From: an uncultured Acetatifactor sp.
Lineage (GTDB): Bacteria > Bacillota > Clostridia > Lachnospirales > Lachnospiraceae
Direction: 5' to 3'
NCBI GenBank assembly: GCA_910586435.1
Contig: CAJUGT010000031.1
Span: 27,145 to 34,250 of the forward strand
Length of the DNA: 7,106 bases
Position 1 is the first letter of the stretch. The number at the start of each line of letters is the position of its first letter. Positions 1 through 5,806 of this stretch are shown one piece after another. Made by a program: the position numbers and the translations under genes. The notes beneath the pieces were generated by a model. The model worked only from the letters and a program-made list of their open reading frames with translations, was not told the DNA's origin and ran no database searches.

Positions 1-17
1 TCCGGGTGCTTTCGTTT

Positions 18-45
18 CGGAACTGTTTTTTATTTTCCAGTTCCG
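18..45. repeat. Inverted repeat downstream of the GT39-like gene
   Basis: CGGAACTG (18-25) and CAGTTCCG (38-45) are perfect 8-bp arms around a 12-nt AT-rich loop, 29 nt past the stop codon of the minus-strand gene. Read on the minus strand, the hairpin is followed by AAACGAAAG and not a U-run, so it is not a canonical intrinsic terminator. It may protect the mRNA 3' end or be a weak terminator. Confidence 0.35.
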
Positions 46-73
46 TTCCTTCACTTTACAACCCTGTTACTTT

Positions 74-2017
74 TTATGGCTGGTTCAGCAGCGGCACTTG
101 CTTTTTTTCAAAGCAGTATAGGATAAACTCATATTTCCCCAGCTGCACTTTGCCATAGTTTCCTATCACCTGGTAGCCCAGCACATCCACTTCCTTGAGT
201 TGTTCTTCCGAAAGTAAATCGGGAGTGCAGTACCAGACTGTACCTGCCGTTGCCTCCTGATAGGAGCCATTGCTGATTTCGGCGTCAGGGTAGTAATATT
301 TCAGCACCGTCCATCCGATGTGCATAATCCCATGATTCACAAATTGGGTATCATCATCCGTTTCTCCGATATAACTCAGGAACTCAGCAGTCTTTCTGTC
401 TTCATACTCTACCAGTTCCTGATACGCCTTATAATTTCCCAACCCCTTTGCGAAAAGGAGCGCCAATACCAGAACAAGTACACATTTTGCGCCGCCTCTC
501 AGCCATTTTCTGTGAGAACACGCTTCCAGCCTTCCTAACTTGTCCAGCACACGATGGGTTCCCACCGTCAGCATGATGGCAGTAATGGCGCAGAGGGGAT
601 AGAGATATCTTCCTGTCAGAAGCGGCTGCATCAGGATGCTGATGCCATAGGCAAAGAGTAATGTTCCCACAATTGTCACAAATCCTATGGCAAGCGTATA
701 AGTCTCATAGGACCAGTTTCTTACGGAGGGAGGCGCAATTCTTACCTCATATTTCCCTTCCGAAGGCTTTTGTTCCACAATGACCGCTTCTTCCGGGCAG
801 CCGCTTTCTTTCCCTCCCGCTGCTTCTTTTGCGCAATCTGCTTTTTTAACGTGTACTATGGAAGACTCCCACAGGAACAGCCCCACTGTCAACAACGCCA
901 ATAAAGGCAGAATCACCTTCCCCATACTTTCGCCGCAGCCTATCATGGTAAGACATTGCCCCATGGTTTCTATTTCCGTCATCCACCAATTTCCGCTCAC
1001 GGACTCTGTGGCACGAAGCACCTGCCCCAGCCATGGCGCATATGCCACCACACATACAGCAACGGAACTGACACCCTTTACCCACACTTTGCCGCCAAAC
1101 CGCAGCTGAGCAGCCACACAGGCGGCAAAAATCATTATGCCAACCGTCACCAAAGCGTAATAGTGCGCATACGCCGCCACCAGCCCCCAGAACACCATGC
1201 CCATCCATCCGGCAATCCTGCTTCCGGCCAGAATACGTGAAATAGAATAATAACAGCCTGCAACGCCCAGAAAAGCCATGGCATACATTCTGATTTCAAG
1301 ATTATATTCCAGACACGGGGCCGCCAAACCGGAAATAATAATAAAAAAGGCCGTCGGTATATTGCCGTATTGCCTGCGCAGAAACACTACTGCCAGAACA
1401 ATGCCAATGAAAAAAAGGACAAGGGACGCAAGATGGTATACGGGTGTGGTATACCCGAACAGCTCTGCAAATCCCTTTAACCATAAATAATAAAGGGGAG
1501 GATGATTCTCCTCCAATGTCAAAATCTGAAATATCCCTTCTATGGAATTGTGTATGGCATTCCCCGCATAGGCTTCATCCCCCCATACGACATTGTCGCT
1601 CATCAATCCAAAATTCAGCCATATCACCAGTACCGCCAAAAGGAAACACCCTGCCGGGAACAGTATTTTTCTGAAGAACCTTACCAGTCCCAGGTTGCAG
1701 TACCCCTCACAATCCACAGTCACGGATACGCTCCCTGTGTCAGCCGCCCATTCCACAAGGGAAATCACCGCCACCGCCACCGCCTCTATAAGTACAAATT
1801 TCAATACAAAGGACGGCACCTGATCCATTTTTTCCCAAAAAGAGGTACTGGAACTCAGAAATGTCAAAACCAATGTGCTGAACAACGTGGTGATTAATGT
1901 GTACACCACATACCGCCCTCCCAGCTGCCGCGCCGTCAGCTCCTGGTCCTTATGATACAATCTTCTTATCAGTAAAGGTACAATGGGCATCATCAGCCCG
2001 AAAATCATAGCCTGCAT
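74..2017 (-). CDS. GT-C fold (GT39/ArnT-PMT-like) polytopic membrane glycosyltransferase
   Basis: Likely transfers a sugar from a polyprenyl-phosphate donor to an acceptor on the outer face of the membrane; the substrate cannot be read from sequence. Seen: 647 residues with about 12-13 hydrophobic segments (roughly 4-19, 36-58, 70-90, 116-138, 193-213, 220-236, 243-262, 268-304, 313-332, 366-384, 438-462, 471-487, 509-527). The first outer loop carries W-G-D147-E148-A-Y, the acidic pair expected of GT-C catalysis, then H172-P-P-L-Y-Y, a hallmark of GT39-type proteins. Also present are Y238-N-L-E-I-R-M-Y-A and G469-R-Y-L-Y-P. The C-terminal 120 residues (528-647) look soluble and probably outer. 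Three hydrophobic segments precede the DE motif, an N-terminal extension beyond the minimal ArnT layout. A charged loop sits at about 388-435. The ATG at 2017 is chosen because an in-frame stop lies 21 bases upstream; AAAGGA at 2031-2036 is a rather distant (13 nt) RBS. It has its own consensus promoter. Family is fairly secure, substrate unknown. Confidence 0.85.
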   Translation of the reverse strand: MQAMIFGLMMPIVPLLIRRLYHKDQELTARQLGGRYVVYTLITTLFSTLVLTFLSSSTSFWEKMDQVPSFVLKFVLIEAVAVAVISLVEWAADTGSVSVTVDCEGYCNLGLVRFFRKILFPAGCFLLAVLVIWLNFGLMSDNVVWGDEAYAGNAIHNSIEGIFQILTLEENHPPLYYLWLKGFAELFGYTTPVYHLASLVLFFIGIVLAVVFLRRQYGNIPTAFFIIISGLAAPCLEYNLEIRMYAMAFLGVAGCYYSISRILAGSRIAGWMGMVFWGLVAAYAHYYALVTVGIMIFAACVAAQLRFGGKVWVKGVSSVAVCVVAYAPWLGQVLRATESVSGNWWMTEIETMGQCLTMIGCGESMGKVILPLLALLTVGLFLWESSIVHVKKADCAKEAAGGKESGCPEEAVIVEQKPSEGKYEVRIAPPSVRNWSYETYTLAIGFVTIVGTLLFAYGISILMQPLLTGRYLYPLCAITAIMLTVGTHRVLDKLGRLEACSHRKWLRGGAKCVLVLVLALLFAKGLGNYKAYQELVEYEDRKTAEFLSYIGETDDDTQFVNHGIMHIGWTVLKYYYPDAEISNGSYQEATAGTVWYCTPDLLSEEQLKEVDVLGYQVIGNYGKVQLGKYEFILYCFEKKQVPLLNQP

Positions 2018-2075
2018 TCTATCGGTTTCATCCTTTCATGCAACATAGTATTGTTTATCGGACTGTTACGCAATC

Positions 2076-2104
2076 ATTATACGGCTTTCCCCAAAATATG
2101 TCAA
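2076..2104 (-). promoter_or_regulatory. Consensus sigma-A promoter for the GT39-like gene
   Basis: On the minus strand TTGACA (2104-2099) is followed by a 17-bp spacer and TATAAT (2081-2076): a perfect match to the vegetative sigma consensus at the optimal spacing. Predicted transcription start is near 2068, giving a leader of about 50 nt to ATG 2017. It lies in the 155-bp gap behind the muramidase stop codon, so the glycosyltransferase can be expressed independently of the upstream gene. Confidence 0.88.
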
Positions 2105-2109
2105 CATAT
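2096..2109. promoter_or_regulatory. Palindrome covering the -35 box, possible operator
   Basis: ATATGT-CA-ACATAT is a perfect inverted repeat with 6-bp arms and a 2-bp centre. It covers the whole -35 hexamer (2099-2104) of the consensus promoter for the glycosyltransferase gene. A protein bound here would block RNA polymerase. It is AT-rich and short, so chance is a real alternative. Confidence 0.3.
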
Positions 2110-2172
2110 CCATATCCTTCCAGCAGTGTGTTTAAAAACGCATCGTTACCGTGAACGGAATGTAAGTAGAAT

Positions 2173-5100
2173 CTAATATCCCAGATAGCTGATATTCATG
2201 TCCACATTTCCACTGATGCCGCTGATACTGCCGTTTGCCTTATACTGCCACATATCATACCTTCCCGTATAAGTAGGGACCGCAGCGTACTGGGCTACCC
2301 AAATCTTATAAGAGCTTAGGCTTCCTGCGTCAATCTGGCCTTCCAGCCATAATTTTCCGGAATATACGCCCGCCGTGTACCCTGCGCCCTGAATGGTTTG
2401 GCAAAACGCCTTGCACACGGCCGTCCTTGTGGCTTTGTCAATCTTATCCCCCCGTCCGCCGCTGGCCTCCACATCCAGAAAAACGGGATAGGAAATTTTG
2501 TATCCTTTCAATTGTTCCAATACCATAGAAGCTTCTTCCACCGCCTCAATTTCATTTATGGCCTGAGTGAAAAAATATACCCCCACCTTCAGCCCGGCTT
2601 CTGTGGCTCCTTTGATATTTTCTTCAAATTTAGGATCCTCTATTAGCTTTCCCTCAGAAGAGCCTCTATATCCGCTGCGAATAATCACATAGGATATTCC
2701 AGAATTTTTAACGGCGTTCCAGTCAATCACCCCATTCCATTTTGACACATCAATCCCCAGAGTGCCGTCCCCTGTGACCAGGGAACCATCGCTGGCAAAA
2801 TTATATTTCGCGCCCTGAATAATCTGTTCGCCGGTTACTTTATTGCCATCTGCGGTGTAATAATATACCTTTCCTTCAATGGTCTGCCAACCGGTATATT
2901 TGACGTCGCCTTTGACAAAAAATTTGTCGGCTTCATAGTAGTCCGCATAAACCGCTTCCCTGTAAGTATTCCCCGCCGCCACATATAATTGCCTTCCGTC
3001 GGCATCCTTAAGCAAAGTATTTCTGTCCTGCTTGGGATTTGCCTTCACTGTTACCTCACAGGAAGCGCTGACCTCCGTACCGTTTTCCGCATATTTCACA
3101 GTGACAACCGCACTGCCCTGGGCAACACCCGTTACTGTGACAGCCTTATTGTCCACACTGACCGTTGCGATATTGTTGTCCGACGATTCCGCTGTCACCA
3201 CAGGATTCTGGGACAGTATATTAATGAGATTGGCGTGAATTGTCACAGGGGTCTGAACAAATGTCGCCACAGAATCCACATCCAAAGTCATTGACATGAT
3301 TCCGCCAATTGTCACATTTATCTTAGCCGACGCTTCCGTTTCGGAGGTTCCGTTCTCATAATTCGCTGTTACGTTTATCACCGTTGTACCGACAGCAACG
3401 CCCTGTACCTCAACATTTCCCTCCGCATCCACGGAAACCGCGGCAACCGCCGGATTTTCGGACCAGGCGGAATACACAATTTTCCTGCTTTCCGCAAAAC
3501 CCGCCACTGCGGCCTTCACTTTCATAGTTCCTCCGGTGCTTCCCGCAAGAGTTGTCTGATTCAGTACAATTGTTCCTTTTGTGGGCACCGGCGTCACTGC
3601 CGGACCCTCTGTGGGCACAGGAGTTGGCACTTCTGTGGGCATTGGCGTGGGTTCTACTGTGGGTATCGGTGTGGCCATTTCCGTGGGCACAGGGGTTGGC
3701 ACTTCCGTGGGCATCGGTGTGGGCTCTTCCGAAGGTATCGGTATGGGTTCTTCCGTGGGTACCGGAGTTGGCACTTCCGTCGGCAGCGGCGCTTCGGTAA
3801 TGGTCTGCGCCACCAAAACCACCGGCTCTGTGATTAGTCCATCCTGCCTTCGCACTAAAGTAACGGGATCTGGTATGGTACTTTTTGCCACTTCATTATA
3901 TGTGGAGGAAATGACCTTGCTCTCCACCCACACCACGGTATCCTGGAGAGATGATTCCACCACTGTCTCGTTCTTCTTGGTATCCTCTTTGGCGGCATTC
4001 ACCTCCGTCTCTTGCTTCACTTCATTTGCCACATCAACCTTTTCATATACAATCTCCCTTTTTACCTCTACCGAGTGGGTTGCATCTGTAATTGTATATT
4101 CTGAATACCGGGAATCCGTCAATGTTTCCATTGCCACCAGGTAGGCCCCCGGCGCAATGTCTTTCTTATATATGATGCCGTCCATATCATCATCCGACCA
4201 GATATAGGTCTTGCCGTCCGGAGATTGCACCGTGACGGAAAAGGGAACATTGGGCACCAGTTTGTCTGACTTCTCATTGATAAATTTTATTTTCAAATCC
4301 TTCTGTATGGAAGTAAAATCCGGCGCAACCACCACCTGTCTGGAATAATCTATTTCATCATAGTCCTTATTCGGCTCCGATGGTTTCGGTGTCACTGCGG
4401 CAGCCTCCATTCTATCTTTCCACGCATCCGCCACCGCCTCCATTCCGCTCTCACCAATGAGATTGATTCCTTCCAGCTGCAACCCCACACCCGCGAATCC
4501 TGCCACCTGGGACTGAGGCATGCGCTTTTTTAAGAAAATCCCCACCGACGCAATGACCAGTATCAGTATTCCCACTCCCGCCGCCAGCATCACCTTATCC
4601 ATAAGCTCCATGCCCTGGGAGGCTTTTTTGTCCATATGCCGGGGCGATCTTTTTTTCTCTGACCGGTCAATGTAGGCCTGGTCCTCATCATATGCCTCAT
4701 CCCTTACATAAATTTCCTCGGAGTCATACTCCGGTTCCTCTTCCTCCCATTGGCCTGATGTGTCCCTTTCACAGTATTCCGGTATATTTTCTTCCCCATA
4801 CTCATCTTCCGGTATGTCCGAATCATTCTCTTCCCAGCAGACTTCCTGTACATACTCCTCCCGCACCCACTCCTGGTTTTTCTTGCTCTCCCCTATGGTC
4901 CGGGCATACGTTGCTGTGTCATATTCGTCTTCGGACTCCTCACATTCACAGTCTTCCTCATAAACTTCTCCCCCTGAATGCCCACTTTCCGCGCTCCTCT
5001 GCGCATCATATCCTTCCTCTATGTAATTCTCTTCCGTATCCTCCCATTCACAATACTCCTGGCAGCAGTCTTCTTCCTCTGAATACGCCTCTTCCGCATA

Positions 5101-5601
5101 CCCCCCTTCACCGGCGCCTTCAAAGTATCCCTCCCCACACGCTTCCTCTCCTATGTACTCTCCTTCAGAATATTCGCCTTCTTCCTGGATTTCTTCGTCG
5201 AAACCCCAGTCTTGCGGGAAGCTCTCTCTTTCCTCATAATATTCTTCCACATCCCCATCATTTTTTTCAGATTCCCCTATGGCATTCTCCTCTACATAAG
5301 AAAACGCTTCGCCATCTTCATCTTCTTCAAATTCCGCATATTCCGCATATTCTTCGTACTCTTCCCCCTCAAAACATTCCTCCTGAAGTTCTTCCCCTCC
5401 CTCATAATACTCTTCCACATACTTCCCTTCTTCGGTGAATTCTTCCTCAAAATCCCCCTCCAACTCCTCTTCCAAATCCTCTTCTATATACTCTTCGGAT
5501 TCCTCGCCATATGCGGACTCTTCTTCGCTGTCCCAATCACACTCGCTTCCCACATAGCTCTTCTGTGCCGTTTTCCCCCCATGACCAAACAACTTTTTCA
5601 T
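2173..5601 (-). CDS. Membrane-anchored modular GH25 muramidase with giant acidic cytoplasmic tail
   Basis: Predicted lysozyme (N-acetylmuramidase) cutting peptidoglycan glycan chains from the outer membrane face. Domains of the 1142-residue product: Glu/Tyr-rich tail about 20-315; basic juxtamembrane stretch 316-336; TM helix about 336-356; linker; small beta-rich (Cna-B/transthyretin-like?) domain about 430-515; charged linker 520-600; Pro/Thr stalk 603-676; two BIG_2-type Ig-like domains about 676-765 and 768-853; cell-wall-binding-like repeats about 895-944 (GW...YYYTADGNKVTG); GH25 domain about 947-1142. GH25 signatures are intact: G949-I-D951-V-S-K-W-N-G, G-V-Y1009-F-F, F-L-D1043-V-E1045 (catalytic DxE), W1118-Q-Y and V-D1134-M-N near the C-terminus. 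There is no signal peptide; the internal helix should act as a type II (N-in) anchor. Start: a longer reading frame opens with TTG at 5634, but that codon lies only 2-3 nt from the predicted transcription start, whereas ATG 5601 has AGGAGAGG 8 nt upstream. GH25 assignment is secure; the role of the tail is unknown. Confidence 0.93.
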   Translation of the reverse strand: MKKLFGHGGKTAQKSYVGSECDWDSEEESAYGEESEEYIEEDLEEELEGDFEEEFTEEGKYVEEYYEGGEELQEECFEGEEYEEYAEYAEFEEDEDGEAFSYVEENAIGESEKNDGDVEEYYEERESFPQDWGFDEEIQEEGEYSEGEYIGEEACGEGYFEGAGEGGYAEEAYSEEEDCCQEYCEWEDTEENYIEEGYDAQRSAESGHSGGEVYEEDCECEESEDEYDTATYARTIGESKKNQEWVREEYVQEVCWEENDSDIPEDEYGEENIPEYCERDTSGQWEEEEPEYDSEEIYVRDEAYDEDQAYIDRSEKKRSPRHMDKKASQGMELMDKVMLAAGVGILILVIASVGIFLKKRMPQSQVAGFAGVGLQLEGINLIGESGMEAVADAWKDRMEAAAVTPKPSEPNKDYDEIDYSRQVVVAPDFTSIQKDLKIKFINEKSDKLVPNVPFSVTVQSPDGKTYIWSDDDMDGIIYKKDIAPGAYLVAMETLTDSRYSEYTITDATHSVEVKREIVYEKVDVANEVKQETEVNAAKEDTKKNETVVESSLQDTVVWVESKVISSTYNEVAKSTIPDPVTLVRRQDGLITEPVVLVAQTITEAPLPTEVPTPVPTEEPIPIPSEEPTPMPTEVPTPVPTEMATPIPTVEPTPMPTEVPTPVPTEGPAVTPVPTKGTIVLNQTTLAGSTGGTMKVKAAVAGFAESRKIVYSAWSENPAVAAVSVDAEGNVEVQGVAVGTTVINVTANYENGTSETEASAKINVTIGGIMSMTLDVDSVATFVQTPVTIHANLINILSQNPVVTAESSDNNIATVSVDNKAVTVTGVAQGSAVVTVKYAENGTEVSASCEVTVKANPKQDRNTLLKDADGRQLYVAAGNTYREAVYADYYEADKFFVKGDVKYTGWQTIEGKVYYYTADGNKVTGEQIIQGAKYNFASDGSLVTGDGTLGIDVSKWNGVIDWNAVKNSGISYVIIRSGYRGSSEGKLIEDPKFEENIKGATEAGLKVGVYFFTQAINEIEAVEEASMVLEQLKGYKISYPVFLDVEASGGRGDKIDKATRTAVCKAFCQTIQGAGYTAGVYSGKLWLEGQIDAGSLSSYKIWVAQYAAVPTYTGRYDMWQYKANGSISGISGNVDMNISYLGY
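3568..3783 (-). repeat. 72-bp tandem repeat coding a Pro/Thr stalk
   Basis: Three units with a 24-residue period start at residues 607, 631 and 655 of the muramidase (3783-3712, 3711-3640, 3639-3568). Each opens with P-T-E-V-P-T-P-V-P-T-E. Units 1 and 2 end in EPTPM; unit 3 is degenerate and runs into the first Ig-like domain. Nucleotide copies differ mainly at third codon positions, so the array is not freshly duplicated. Proline at about every second position suggests an extended, rigid spacer that holds the catalytic end away from the membrane. Such arrays often vary in copy number between strains. Confidence 0.85.
4657..5544 (-). other. Region coding the Glu/Tyr-rich cytoplasmic tail
   Basis: Residues 20-315 of the muramidase. 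By hand count, residues 21-310 contain about 100 Glu, 24 Asp, 29 Tyr and 10 Cys but only about 10 Lys/Arg, so the segment is strongly acidic and probably disordered. It precedes a basic stretch and the only TM helix, which puts it in the cytoplasm. Dense GAA/GAG codons make the coding strand strongly purine-rich. No known domain was recognised. Confidence 0.8.
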
Positions 5602-5609
5602 ACAGAAAT

Positions 5610-5617
5610 CCTCTCCT
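5610..5617 (-). promoter_or_regulatory. Ribosome binding site that fixes the muramidase start
   Basis: The minus strand reads AGGAGAGG from 5617 to 5610, ending 8 nt before ATG 5601. It overlaps two Shine-Dalgarno registers (AGGAG and GAGG). Nothing comparable can precede the TTG at 5634, so translation should begin at M-K-K-L-F, dropping 11 residues from the longest frame. Confidence 0.85.
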
Positions 5618-5643
5618 GAAATACGCCTTAACAAATCTGTAAC

Positions 5644-5672
5644 ATTATAGCATCACCACCCCTCTTATTCAA
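5644..5672 (-). promoter_or_regulatory. Extended -10 promoter for the muramidase gene
   Basis: On the minus strand TTGAAT (5672-5667) lies 17 bp from TATAAT (5649-5644). The -10 is preceded by TGC, giving the TGnTATAAT extended -10 form. Predicted transcription start is near 5637, about 35 nt before ATG 5601. This leaves no room for initiation at the TTG of the longer frame at 5634 and supports the ATG start. Confidence 0.8.
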
Positions 5673-5715
5673 GTGACTACGGAATTTATTCATAATTTCT
5701 TAAAATCTTTTAAAT

Positions 5716-5733
5716 TCCACATAATAGTGTGGA
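5716..5733. repeat. Inverted repeat in the divergent intergenic region
   Basis: TCCACA-TAATAG-TGTGGA has perfect 6-bp arms and a 6-bp centre. It overlaps the start of the proposed -35 of the SGNH gene and lies about 45 bp upstream of the muramidase -35, a position where one regulator could affect both divergent genes. A second, AT-only palindrome TTAAAA-TC-TTTTAA lies at 5700-5713. Functional role is inference. Confidence 0.35.
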
Positions 5734-5758
5734 CTTTACCAACCTATAATAGTAAAAT
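5730..5758 (+). promoter_or_regulatory. Probable promoter for the SGNH-fold gene
   Basis: TGGACT (5730-5735) is 17 bp from TAAAAT (5753-5758), a 4/6 and 5/6 match to the vegetative consensus. A perfect TATAAT also occurs at 5745-5750 but has no recognisable -35 at normal spacing, so either hexamer could be the -10. Transcription would start at about 5757-5766, leaving a leader of about 40-50 nt to ATG 5807. Confidence 0.55.
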
Positions 5759-5806
5759 AGGATTTGTTGAAAATACCAACCGAAAAACACAGAAACGGAG
5801 AACTGT

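Noticed and set aside
2008..2031. Eight-codon upstream ORF (ATG 2031 to a TGA overlapping ATG 2008) before the GT39-like gene
   Set aside because: Short and overlapping the RBS itself; no sequence support for translation, and easily due to chance.
2105..2172. Possible terminator between the muramidase stop and the GT39-like promoter
   Set aside because: Only a 4-bp CGTT...AACG stem followed at a distance by a T5 run; too weak to call, so read-through into the glycosyltransferase gene stays possible.
3581..4144. Plus-strand open frame opposite the Pro/Thr stalk with a Gly/Val/Thr-rich repeat product
   Set aside because: It is the antisense shadow of the repeat array; its low-complexity product has no RBS or promoter support.
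4692..5438. Plus-strand 248-codon open frame rich in His/Pro/Leu
   Set aside because: Antisense of the Glu-rich region: the scarcity of stop codons follows from GAA/GAG codons on the other strand.
5602..5634. TTG start at 5634 giving an 11-residue longer muramidase
   Set aside because: It lies only 2-3 nt from the predicted transcription start, and the ATG at 5601 has a strong, well-spaced RBS.
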